Source: CALXSC01 sp964493475
GTDB lineage: Bacteria > Pseudomonadota > Alphaproteobacteria > Rickettsiales > UBA1997
Reading direction: 5' to 3'
Assembly: GCA_964493475.1 (NCBI GenBank)
Contig: CAZBNS010000084.1
Span: 1-7,241, forward strand
Length of the DNA stretch: 7,241 bases
The position numbers and the translations under genes are program-made. Shown one piece after another: positions 1 through 5,663 of this stretch. The notes under the pieces were generated by a model, which was given only the letters and a program-made list of their open reading frames with translations, made no database searches and had not been told where the DNA came from. Within the stretch, counting starts at the first letter, position 1; every line of letters begins with the position of its first letter.

Positions 1-33
1 GCTCGTTAACAAAATCTAGCCTGGTAATGACAG
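1..33. repeat. Dispersed repeat, copy 1 (long form)
   Basis: The segment matches 121-153 over 33 positions with one difference (G23 versus A143). The shared core reads aaaatctagcctggtaatg followed by aca. It starts at the window edge, so the true left end may lie outside. Repeats with a GTAATGACA-type end occur between genes in several Rickettsiales genomes as far as I recall, but I cannot assign this one to a named family. Confidence 0.75.
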
Positions 34-72
34 AGCTGGGGAACTCCGTGCTTTTATCAACAACTTTGTCTC

Positions 73-94
73 AAAATCTAGCCTGGTAATGACA
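73..94. repeat. Dispersed repeat, copy 2 (core only)
   Basis: This is an exact copy of the 22-base core seen at 11-32. The bases before it (caactttgtctc) are unrelated to the gctcgttaac that precedes the core in copies 1 and 3. Only the core is therefore shared by all three copies. Confidence 0.75.
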
Positions 95-120
95 AGACTA
101 CGGAGGGAGGAGGAGGCTTC

Positions 121-153
121 GCTCGTTAACAAAATCTAGCCTAGTAATGACAG
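121..153. repeat. Dispersed repeat, copy 3 (long form)
   Basis: This repeats 1-33 with a single substitution, exactly 120 bp downstream of copy 1. It is preceded by a purine-rich GGA run (about 101-115) and the bases gcttc. Exact 120-bp spacing of the long copies suggests tandem duplication of a 120-bp block, with the short core copy in between. Confidence 0.75.
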
Positions 154-364
154 GATTGGGATTATTTATTTTTTTGCTTTGGTATAACAAGGCTTGTATT
201 ACTTAATTTATGGATACGGTTGAATGTCTTCTAAGTGCCTAAAGACACTAAGAAAAATAACACTGCAATGACGTGCTGGAAGAGAAAATGTCTGAAGGAC
301 AAAGGGCTGTATTATAAAATATTTGTTAGCCTAAAATGTATAATTATTTAATTTAAAATTATTG
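154..364. other. Non-coding region upstream of the repeat-protein gene
   Basis: I see no credible gene here. The segment holds a 6-bp inverted repeat (TGTCTT at 225-230 with AAGACA at 242-247). It also holds one copy of an element (265-308) that recurs at 1451-1486 beyond the gene. The rest is AT-rich spacer leading into the promoter. Confidence 0.5.
265..308. repeat. Direct repeat A flanking the repeat-protein gene
   Basis: The segment runs from GCAATGAC to GGGCT and contains aaatgtctgaaggacaaaggg. It matches 1451-1486, allowing a few extra bases and substitutions; the most conserved part is aatgtcYgaaggacaa. The centre is a small inverted repeat (TGTCt-gaa-GGACA). The two copies lie about 1.2 kb apart on either side of the gene at 422-1330. 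Confidence 0.55.
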
Positions 365-392
365 TTGACAAGTTTTGAAAATAGAATATAAT
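365..392 (+). promoter_or_regulatory. Sigma70-type promoter for the repeat-protein gene
   Basis: A perfect -35 hexamer TTGACA (365-370) and a perfect -10 hexamer TATAAT (387-392) are separated by 16 bp. Transcription would begin near 399, giving a leader of about 23 nt before the ATG at 422. This is the strongest promoter match in the window. Confidence 0.8.
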
Positions 393-421
393 ATGACAAT
401 TATAATGATAATAGAAAAAAT

Positions 422-1330
422 ATGGATTTAGAAGAACGCATAAAATCACCAGCTGAGAGTTTAAATGACCAAATTCTTAATTTTGAATTTTTGAAACCAA
501 TAGAAAAACCTCACGCTTTGATAAAGATGGCTCGTTATGTTCAACTTTTAGAATCAGAACAACAAGCTCAAGTTATGGGAAACATTGCTGGTATGGTTCA
601 ATTTTTAGACGAACAACAAGATCTAGCTATGGAAGGGATTGCTTGTCAGGTTCAATTTTTAGACATGGAACAACAAGCTCTAGCTATGAGAATAATTGCT
701 GGTATGGTTCAATTTTTAAAACCAGAACAACAGGCTTGGGTTATGGGAAAGATTGCTGGTCAGGTTAAAAATTTAGAACCAGAACAACAATTTCAATCTA
801 TGATAGAGATTGCTGGTATGGTTCAATTTTTAAAACCAGAACAACAAGATAAAGCTATGGCAGTGATTGCTGCTAAGGTTCAACTTTTAGAACCAGAACA
901 ACAATTTCAATCTATGATAGAGATTGCCGCTCAGGTTCAACATTTAGACATAGAACAACAGGCTCGGGTTATGGGAGAGATTGCTGGTCATGCTGTATTG
1001 TTGCCATCAAAACGAACTATGGTAGGGATTGCTCGTCAGGTTCAATTTTTAGACACAGGACAACAAGCTGCAGCTATAGGAGAGATTGCTGCTAAGGTTC
1101 GACTTTTAAAACTAGAACAACAAGTTCCAACTATGGTAGAGATTGTTGCTCAGGTTGAATATTTAGAAGGACAACGGGATACGGCTAGGCAATTAATTGA
1201 TCATTTTTCAGAAGATTTTGGAATAAAACGCCAAGTTGATTTATTATCTTTGGGAATAAAACGCCGAGTTGATTTATTATCACGGAGAGCAAATAGGGAT
1301 ACTAGTTTAGATAGAACATTTTCTAGGTGA
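422..1330 (+). CDS. Solenoid-like protein of 19-residue repeats, unknown function
   Basis: This is a 302-residue protein of unrecognised family. Residues 40-244 are about eleven tandem units, mostly 19 residues, with approximate consensus VQFLEPEQQAQVMGEIAGQ. Units two and nine are shortened to 18 and 16 residues, and a degenerate unit precedes at 23-39. Regular hydrophobic spacing (V, F/L, M, I, A) suggests a right-handed alpha solenoid made for protein binding. A different 11-residue tandem duplication (GIKRxVDLLS type) lies at 267-288, followed by a basic tail. There is no signal peptide, membrane segment or cysteine pattern; a cytosolic or non-Sec-secreted role is possible. The start follows a near-consensus promoter, but the ribosome binding site is poor. 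The gene is richer in G+C than its neighbours and is flanked by repeats, which hints at acquisition or rapid evolution. In a host-associated bacterium an effector role is conceivable, but that is inference. Confidence 0.8.
   Translation: MDLEERIKSPAESLNDQILNFEFLKPIEKPHALIKMARYVQLLESEQQAQVMGNIAGMVQFLDEQQDLAMEGIACQVQFLDMEQQALAMRIIAGMVQFLKPEQQAWVMGKIAGQVKNLEPEQQFQSMIEIAGMVQFLKPEQQDKAMAVIAAKVQLLEPEQQFQSMIEIAAQVQHLDIEQQARVMGEIAGHAVLLPSKRTMVGIARQVQFLDTGQQAAAIGEIAAKVRLLKLEQQVPTMVEIVAQVEYLEGQRDTARQLIDHFSEDFGIKRQVDLLSLGIKRRVDLLSRRANRDTSLDRTFSR
539..1153 (+). repeat. 57-bp tandem repeats encoding the 19-residue units
   Basis: About eleven in-frame units of 57 bp are seen. Some are nearly identical at the DNA level at an offset of 114 bp, which is two units: 695-732 matches 809-846, and 772-813 matches 886-927. 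This indicates recent duplication of a two-unit block on top of older single-unit expansion. Two units have lost one and three codons without breaking the frame. Confidence 0.85.
1220..1281 (+). repeat. Tandem duplication near the 3' end of the repeat-protein gene
   Basis: Two copies (1220-1248 and 1253-1281) with a period of 33 bp differ at one base. They encode GIKR followed by Q or R and VDLLS. The unit is unrelated to the 57-bp repeats upstream. Confidence 0.85.
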
Positions 1331-1333
1331 TAC

Positions 1334-1360
1334 TAAATCACTAGCTAGACTAGTGATTTA
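1334..1360. terminator. Perfect 11-bp hairpin directly after the repeat-protein gene
   Basis: TAAATCACTAG (1334-1344) pairs perfectly with CTAGTGATTTA (1350-1360) around a 5-nt loop, four bases after the stop codon. The position fits transcript end or mRNA 3'-end protection. There is no T-run after it on the plus strand, so it is not a classic intrinsic terminator; it could also be a palindromic element. Confidence 0.5.
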
Positions 1361-1403
1361 AGAGTAGAATCTTTCCACTCCTTGAGAGCGAAGTTCGAAA
1401 CCG

Positions 1404-1448
1404 AGCCGATGGCTGCCTGCACGTAATAGGCAGCCTGTTCTTTCGGCT
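1404..1448. other. Strong two-part hairpin of unknown role
   Basis: AGCCGA (1404-1409) pairs with TCGGCT (1443-1448). Inside it GGCTGCCT (1411-1418) pairs perfectly with AGGCAGCC (1428-1435). The stem is far richer in G+C than its surroundings. No T-run follows on the plus strand. It may be part of an uncharacterised RNA or a palindromic insertion; I do not recognise it. Confidence 0.5.
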
Positions 1449-1450
1449 AA

Positions 1451-1486
1451 GCTATGACAAAGTGAAATGTCCGAAGGACAAGGGCT
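1451..1486. repeat. Direct repeat B flanking the repeat-protein gene
   Basis: This is a diverged copy of 265-308, running from GCTATGAC to GGGCT. The central TGTCC-gaa-GGACA is a perfect 5-bp inverted repeat here. A degenerate 25-bp tandem pair overlaps its last three bases and runs on (GCTaCAGAACAC at 1484 and GCTgCAGAACAC at 1509). Confidence 0.55.
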
Positions 1487-1611
1487 ACAGAACACTTGCT
1501 AAATATAAGCTGCAGAACACCTTACAAATAACCTTAAAATAATAATATTCACATAATAAATCCAACGCAAAGCATACTAAAAATTAACAATTACACAAAT
1601 AAAAAATTACA
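1487..1611. other. AT-rich non-coding spacer before the nagA-like gene
   Basis: No gene is evident between the repeat-protein gene and the ATG at 1666, a gap of 335 bp. Beyond the hairpins and repeats listed separately, this part is AT-rich sequence with no open frame of note. Confidence 0.5.
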
Positions 1612-1639
1612 TTGTCTTTAATTTTATATGATGTATATT
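1612..1639 (+). promoter_or_regulatory. Candidate promoter for the nagA-like gene
   Basis: TTGTCT (1612-1617, four of six matches) and TATATT (1634-1639, five of six) are separated by 16 bp. Transcription would start near 1646, about 20 nt before the ATG at 1666. A start here would exclude any longer N-terminus for the protein. Confidence 0.4.
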
Positions 1640-1665
1640 ATTCTTGTGAAAAATACTCTTAAGTT

Positions 1666-2991
1666 ATGAGAATAGACATTCAAGTCAATGGTGGTTCGGG
1701 ATTATTATTTAATAATATTAAAAATCTTGATGAATTTTTGAAAATTGAATTAAATCAATTGAGGTGTGGAAGATGTTTTATAATTCCAACTTTTATTACT
1801 GATAGCGATGAAAATTTAAAAAATTTTGTTAATATTGTTGCGCAGCGTATAAAGTTTAATGAAAAAGAGTATAAAATTAATGGAAAAACTATAATTTTGC
1901 CGAAATTATTTGGAATTCATTTTGAGGGCCCTTTTATTACTAATAAGGGAACTCATCCTCAAAAGTATTTAAAGGATTTGAATGAGGAAAATTTGAATAA
2001 TTTTGTTAAAATTCTTCAACCGTTAAAAGATTGTAATATTTATTTTACATTTGCCCTAGAATTATTGAAAAATATGGAACTTTTGCAAAAGTTAATGAAT
2101 AGTTTTAAGAATATAACTATTTCTGTCGGACATACAAAAATAACTAAAAAAGAATTTGAAGAACTGCAAGAAAAGCTTGGTAAAAATAGAATTAGAATGT
2201 TAACGCACTTGCATAATGCAATGTTCGAAGGGCATTTTAGCAGCGATATTGACGGAATACCAAGCTATGTTTTGGGGGGAAAATATGACGGATATTTTGG
2301 AATGGTTGTTGATGGCCAGCACACTTCAAAAGGGGAATTATTGCCGACATTGTTAAATTGTTATGATAAAATATGTATAGTGTCTGATGGCGCCGCTTGT
2401 GCTTGTTGTAAGATTAATGAAAATAATAATTTGTTTGAAATGGGCGGAAGCATTGGCGTTGTTGAGGAGAAAATTGGAGAATTGCCTAGTTTTTTCTGGA
2501 CTGACTTTTCAAAAAATAAAGATTTTCATGAAACGGATTTGAATAAAATTTATGATATGTATATAACGGGGCAGGGCGGGTATAAAACGCTGGCTGGCTC
2601 GGCTATAAATTTGCAGCAAAGCTACGAATTTTTGCAAAATTTAAATATTGAAGAAGAGGTTGAAAAATCAAAATTAAATTTAAAAACTAAAAAGTTTTTA
2701 GAGATGGGGCTAAAGAAAAATAATTTGGAAGAAAAAGATATTCGAAATTTTTTGAATAAGCATCTTGATAAAATGTTTGTTGAGAATCCAATCAATGCTT
2801 TAAATATTGATAAGGATATATATAGTTATGAATTTAGGAATAATAAATTGTATAAAAATGATATTATCTTTATTGATTTTAATGAAGATTTTGGAAATTT
2901 TTTAAAACAAGTTGATGGAGATCAAGCGGATTTAAAAAATAAATTGTTGGAATTTTTGAGTAAATTTGTTTGCAGTCATCATGTATTATAA
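1666..2991 (+). CDS. nagA: N-acetylglucosamine-6-phosphate deacetylase-like protein
   Basis: This is a 441-residue metal-dependent amidohydrolase. NagA removes the acetyl group from GlcNAc-6-phosphate in the cytoplasm, feeding amino-sugar and cell-wall recycling. Family motifs appear in order: IQVNGGSG (5-12, the usual barrel entry), HFEGPF (85-90, metal ligand Glu87), KGTH (94-97), GHT (155-157, His156), THLHNAM (180-186, His181), DGQH (216-219), VSDG (239-242, catalytic Asp241) and LAGSA (309-313). The usual N-terminal beta-sandwich segment of about 50 residues is missing, and an in-frame TAA at 1660-1662 rules out extension in this frame. The C-terminal part (YEFRNNKLYKNDIIFIDF) resembles the returning sandwich strands. 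The protein is still longer than E. coli NagA (382 residues), mainly through lysine- and glutamate-rich additions around 265-300 and 330-375. There is a cysteine cluster at 245-248, beside Asp241. No ribosome binding site is obvious, and no nagB or transporter lies nearby. Confidence 0.85.
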   Translation: MRIDIQVNGGSGLLFNNIKNLDEFLKIELNQLRCGRCFIIPTFITDSDENLKNFVNIVAQRIKFNEKEYKINGKTIILPKLFGIHFEGPFITNKGTHPQKYLKDLNEENLNNFVKILQPLKDCNIYFTFALELLKNMELLQKLMNSFKNITISVGHTKITKKEFEELQEKLGKNRIRMLTHLHNAMFEGHFSSDIDGIPSYVLGGKYDGYFGMVVDGQHTSKGELLPTLLNCYDKICIVSDGAACACCKINENNNLFEMGGSIGVVEEKIGELPSFFWTDFSKNKDFHETDLNKIYDMYITGQGGYKTLAGSAINLQQSYEFLQNLNIEEEVEKSKLNLKTKKFLEMGLKKNNLEEKDIRNFLNKHLDKMFVENPINALNIDKDIYSYEFRNNKLYKNDIIFIDFNEDFGNFLKQVDGDQADLKNKLLEFLSKFVCSHHVL

Positions 2992-3062
2992 ATATTTGAT
3001 TTCTTAAAATTTTTCTGTTAGAATACATAAATTATTTTATTATACGGGCATATAATCTTTTA

Positions 3063-3091
3063 TAGACTTTTTAAATTTCCTTACTTATAAT
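3063..3091 (+). promoter_or_regulatory. Candidate promoter of the structured RNA at 3099-3300
   Basis: TAGACT (3063-3068, four of six) and a perfect TATAAT (3086-3091) are separated by 17 bp. Initiation would fall near 3098-3100, exactly where the first hairpin of the structured segment begins. Confidence 0.5.
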
Positions 3092-3098
3092 TAAATTA

Positions 3099-3300
3099 CA
3101 TCTAATACGAGAAGTATTAGATTACTCGTTAGAAATAATGAGGCAGAATAACGATCTGTTCGGTTAACGAAAGCCCTTTAGGGCGGGTGTCTGCAAGTAT
3201 GTCCAATTCTTGTAGGTGTTTCGCCCAAGATAAAGCTTGTAGAGCCGCTCGTTGACCGGCATCGTTATCATTCCGCCCACTATTTCAGATGGGCTTTTTT
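3099..3300 (+). ncRNA. Structured RNA or attenuating leader, about 200 nt
   Basis: No open frame explains this segment, yet it is densely paired and richer in G+C than its surroundings. A 9-bp hairpin (3100-3108 with 3114-3122) opens it. A long rod follows: ATAACGAT (3148-3155) pairs with ATCGTTAT (3261-3268), and CGGTTAACGA (3161-3170) pairs with TCGTTGACCG (3249-3258) with one G-U. Inside are GCCC-ttta-GGGC (3173-3184) and CTGCAAG/CTTGTAG (3191-3197 with 3209-3215). It ends in an intrinsic terminator. Length and rod shape recall 6S RNA, but I do not see enough to name it. The terminator lies only 11 nt before the ribosome binding site of the gene at 3322. GGGCGG (3181-3186) can pair with GCCC at 3173, CGCCC at 3222 or CCGCCC at 3273-3278, the last being part of the terminator. 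A cis-acting attenuator is therefore an equal alternative. Confidence 0.6.
3275..3300 (+). terminator. Intrinsic terminator of the structured RNA
   Basis: GCCCA (3275-3279) pairs with TGGGC (3290-3294), extended by CT/AG across a bulged A. Six T residues follow at 3295-3300. This is a standard Rho-independent terminator on the plus strand. Confidence 0.75.
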
Positions 3301-3311
3301 AATTATTTATC

Positions 3312-3316
3312 AAGGA
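3312..3316 (+). promoter_or_regulatory. Ribosome binding site that decides the start at 3322
   Basis: AAGGA lies 5 nt before the ATG at 3322. The upstream in-frame ATG at 3289 sits inside the terminator stem and has no such site, so the shorter protein is preferred. Confidence 0.65.
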
Positions 3317-3321
3317 AACTG

Positions 3322-3480
3322 ATGCTTTTTATAATAAAATTTCTTCTAGTGATATGGTATATGTTATTGTTCGTCTGTTTTATATTGTCTGTTGGCTATG
3401 TTTGCAAAGCAAATATTCAAAAAAGAAAATATATGAAAGGAGAGATAGGCGATTTGCCGCCTAACGATGATTTTGAATAA
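3322..3480 (+). CDS. Small single-pass membrane protein, unknown function
   Basis: This is a 52-residue protein that I do not recognise. Residues 1-27 form a strongly hydrophobic helix, followed by a basic patch (KANIQKRK) and a short polar, acidic tail ending DLPPNDDFE. The layout fits an inner-membrane anchor with the basic side in the cytoplasm, or an uncleaved signal. The start was chosen for its AAGGA site; an upstream in-frame ATG at 3289 would add eleven residues but lies within the terminator hairpin of the preceding RNA. The last 20 bases overlap the 3' end of the convergent tsaE gene. The terminator immediately upstream means expression would need readthrough, antitermination or a promoter too weak for me to see. 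Confidence 0.6.
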   Translation: MLFIIKFLLVIWYMLLFVCFILSVGYVCKANIQKRKYMKGEIGDLPPNDDFE

Positions 3481-3895
3481 TTGTAAATTCCCTTTCTGTT
3501 TCACCAATAATCTTAATTTCAATCTCCATAGCCACATTGTAAATAATATCTTCCGCTATCTCAGGCCATTCTATTATTGAAATTCCATTCTCAAAACAAG
3601 TTTCTATATCAAGCTCGTATAATTCATTTTTATTTTTTAGCCTATATAAATCAAAATGATAAACAGAAAAATCTTTTAGCTGATATTCTTTTACTATGTT
3701 GAATGTTGGACTTACGACTGTTGCATTGGGCTGATTATATTTTTGCAATAAAGCATTTATTAAACAGCTGGTAAAATAAGTTTTGCCGGCGCCCAAAGTT
3801 CCTTTTAATGTTATAACTTGGCCGATATTTAAGTTTTTAGCTATTTCTTGTGCTAATTTGTTTGTTTCTTCCAGTGTTTTAATTTGATATTTCAT
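3461..3895 (-). CDS. tsaE: TsaE, ATPase of tRNA threonylcarbamoyladenosine synthesis
   Basis: TsaE works with TsaB and TsaD to make the t6A modification at position 37 of ANN-decoding tRNAs, in the cytoplasm. From the ATG at 3895 the protein has 144 residues, close to the usual 150. It shows the Walker A motif GTLGAGKT (32-39), the SPTF switch-like motif (62-65), HFDLYRL (80-86) and the IIEWPE segment (107-112), all typical of the family. A longer frame opens with a TTG at 3967 and would add 24 residues (168 in all). I prefer the ATG because it puts Walker A at its normal distance from the N-terminus. A possible promoter (TTGAAA at 3957-3952, TAATAT at 3935-3930, 16-bp gap) would also start transcription between the two. 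Neither start has a clear ribosome binding site. The gene converges with the small membrane-protein gene and diverges from the lipoprotein gene. Confidence 0.9.
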   Translation of the reverse strand: MKYQIKTLEETNKLAQEIAKNLNIGQVITLKGTLGAGKTYFTSCLINALLQKYNQPNATVVSPTFNIVKEYQLKDFSVYHFDLYRLKNKNELYELDIETCFENGISIIEWPEIAEDIIYNVAMEIEIKIIGETEREFTIIQNHR

Positions 3896-4040
3896 TAAAT
3901 TTTGTGCTAAATAATTTTTATTTATTTTGATATTAGTATTTTGGATATATTTTTCAATAAAATTCAATTAATAACATCAAGAAAAACAGAACTATTTATT
4001 GATTTTTATTTTTCTTTTTGTAAGATTAGTTTTAAGATTA

Positions 4041-4045
4041 AAGGA
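4041..4045 (+). promoter_or_regulatory. Ribosome binding site that decides the start at 4053
   Basis: AAGGA lies 7 nt before the ATG at 4053. The frame also opens upstream with a TTG at 3999, but the binding site and the lipoprotein signal both point to 4053. Confidence 0.7.
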
Positions 4046-4052
4046 TTTTGTT

Positions 4053-4199
4053 ATGTCTAAATATTTTGTAATTTTAGTTGCATTTTTGATACTTCAATCA
4101 TGTACGGCCAATAGGGTTATTGAAGTAAAAAGCCCTTGTGTATCCGGAGAAGATGGACCTTGCGGACCAAGAAGAATAGTAAATACTTGGTTGGGATAA
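4053..4199 (+). CDS. Small lipoprotein, 48 residues
   Basis: The N-terminus has a short basic start (MSK), a hydrophobic stretch and a lipobox LQSC with the lipidated cysteine at residue 17. The mature peptide is therefore only about 32 residues, tethered to the envelope. The tail contains two further cysteines in SPCVSGEDGPCGPRR, followed by IVNTW. I recall very small Rickettsiales proteins of unknown function with a similar SPC...PC.R..VN tail (possibly the DUF2706 group), but cannot confirm the match. The two tail cysteines could form a disulfide. The gene opens a plus-strand run of exported proteins, 27 bp before ctpA, and is probably transcribed with it. A weak promoter-like pair (TTGATT at 3999-4004, TAAGAT at 4021-4026) lies upstream. 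Confidence 0.75.
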   Translation: MSKYFVILVAFLILQSCTANRVIEVKSPCVSGEDGPCGPRRIVNTWLG

Positions 4200-4226
4200 T
4201 TTTATTCACTGTTATTAAAGTATGAA

Positions 4227-5663
4227 ATGAAAAAATTATTTGTAGTAAATATATTCTTATTGTTGCTTGTATCGACTGTTTATGCTTTGAATTCTGAGAA
4301 AATTCAAGAGTATGTAAAATTATCATCGGTAATTGAAAATGTTAATATAAAAAGTAATGCTAGCGTTGCTGCTTCAGATAATAGTGCTATATTAAATAAA
4401 ACGCAAAGGCAATCTAGTTTTAGAAGAAAGGACAATTATGAGTTGGCGTATAAATCGATTGTAGATTTAATAAAAAGAGATTATGTTGAAGATATAGATG
4501 ATGAAAAATTTTTTGAATTATCAATAAAAGGTTTATTATCTAATTTAGATCCTCATTCCACATATCTTAACAAAAAAGAGTTTGATCAAATAAAATTAGA
4601 AACTGATGGAAAATTTAGTGGATTGGGAATTGTAGTGAGCACTGAAGATGGAATGATTAAAGTAATTTCGCCTATTGACGATACTCCTGCTTTTAAAGCT
4701 GGAATTAAAGCTGGAGATTATATTAGCAATATTAATGGCAAATCAACATTAAATATGGGGTTGGAAGAAGCTGTTAATATGATGAGGGGCAAGAATGAAA
4801 AAGACAGGGGAGAGGTTAAGCTCACTATATTAAGAAAAGGAGAGCGAGAACCATTGGAATTCAAAATAAAAAGAGATATTATTAAAACAGAGTCCGCTAA
4901 GGCGAGAAATGAAAATAATATAATATATTTGAGATTGTCTAATTTCACTAATGAGACATACAACAATATGATAAAAGAGTTTAATAGAATTGAGAATCAG
5001 ATTGGTAAAGATAAAGTGAAAGGACTTGTGTTGGATTTAAGAAATAACCCGGGAGGTCTTTTGGATTCCTCAGTTTTAGTAGCAGATTCTTTTTTGGATA
5101 AAGGACAAAAAATTGTTAGTATCAAAGGCAAAAATGGAATTTTATTGCAAGAATATAAGGCGCAAAATGGCCAAAATTTAATTCCAAATCTGCCTATGGT
5201 TGTTTTAATAAATGAAGGCTCAGCATCAGCGTCTGAGATTGTTGCAGGTGCATTACAAGACAATAAAAGAGCGATTGTTTTAGGAACTCAGTCATTTGGA
5301 AAAGGTTCCGTTCAAAGTATCATTGACTCAGCAAACTTTGGTTTAAATAATTCTTCTGCTATTAAATTAACTATCGCAAGATATTATACTCCAAACGGAA
5401 AATCTATACAAGCCGAGGGTATAAAACCTGACATAGAGGTTAAATTAGCTAAATTAGAAGAGATTAATCTAAGCAAATGGAGCATGAAGGAAAACGACTT
5501 AAAAGGACATTTGGAAAATGAGCAAGATATTGTTGAAAAAGAAATACAGAAACAATTAAAAACTGAAAATGAATCCATGTATAATAAAGATTATCAACTT
5601 GCAAGAGCTATAGATTTATTATTAGGCATTGATTTTTATAATCAAAAAAAGTTAAATAATTAA
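4227..5663 (+). CDS. ctpA: C-terminal processing (tail-specific) protease, S41 family
   Basis: This is a 478-residue serine protease of the periplasm or envelope that trims or degrades proteins from their C-terminus. A signal peptide is clear (about 1-20, cleavage after VYA). A helical N-terminal part with DPHSTYL (108-114) is followed by a PDZ domain (about 128-205, carrying FSGLGIVV and the AGIKAGD segment) that recognises C-termini. The S41 core contains LDLRNNPGG (269-277), NEGSASASE (329-337) and FGKGSVQ (357-363). By spacing to known members the catalytic residues are Ser334 and Lys359, with Gln363 assisting; all are present, so the enzyme should be active. The C-terminal region after about 400 is charged and helical. 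The start at 4227 has only a weak AAAG upstream. It sits between a tiny lipoprotein and a SurA-like chaperone, fitting envelope protein quality control. Confidence 0.93.
   Translation: MKKLFVVNIFLLLLVSTVYALNSEKIQEYVKLSSVIENVNIKSNASVAASDNSAILNKTQRQSSFRRKDNYELAYKSIVDLIKRDYVEDIDDEKFFELSIKGLLSNLDPHSTYLNKKEFDQIKLETDGKFSGLGIVVSTEDGMIKVISPIDDTPAFKAGIKAGDYISNINGKSTLNMGLEEAVNMMRGKNEKDRGEVKLTILRKGEREPLEFKIKRDIIKTESAKARNENNIIYLRLSNFTNETYNNMIKEFNRIENQIGKDKVKGLVLDLRNNPGGLLDSSVLVADSFLDKGQKIVSIKGKNGILLQEYKAQNGQNLIPNLPMVVLINEGSASASEIVAGALQDNKRAIVLGTQSFGKGSVQSIIDSANFGLNNSSAIKLTIARYYTPNGKSIQAEGIKPDIEVKLAKLEEINLSKWSMKENDLKGHLENEQDIVEKEIQKQLKTENESMYNKDYQLARAIDLLLGIDFYNQKKLNN

Noticed and set aside
11..152. CRISPR-like pattern: three 22-base repeats separated by about 40 and 36 bases
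   Set aside because: There are only three copies, two of them extend beyond the core with the same flank, there are no cas genes, and the spacing comes from a 120-bp duplication. It fits a dispersed repeat better.
268..351. Open frame of 27 codons starting at an ATG at 268
   Set aside because: It is very short, has no ribosome binding site, and overlaps the flanking repeat element; its composition does not look like protein.
1394..1401. GTTCGAAA resembling a tRNA T-loop
   Set aside because: No flanking T-stem pairs and no acceptor or anticodon arms can be drawn.
3289..3321. Start of the small membrane protein at the ATG at 3289
   Set aside because: This ATG lies in the stem of the intrinsic terminator and has no ribosome binding site, whereas the ATG at 3322 has AAGGA at a good distance.
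3896..3967. TTG start of tsaE giving a 168-residue protein
   Set aside because: The 24 extra residues have no counterpart in the family as I know it, the codon is a rare start, and there is no ribosome binding site. It cannot be excluded.
4117..4326. Minus-strand frame of 69 codons
   Set aside because: It overlaps the lipoprotein gene and the start of ctpA, and has no family features or start signals.
4718..5578. Three minus-strand frames (4718-4966, 4997-5263, 5384-5578)
   Set aside because: All lie within the well-supported ctpA gene and are antisense shadows of it.
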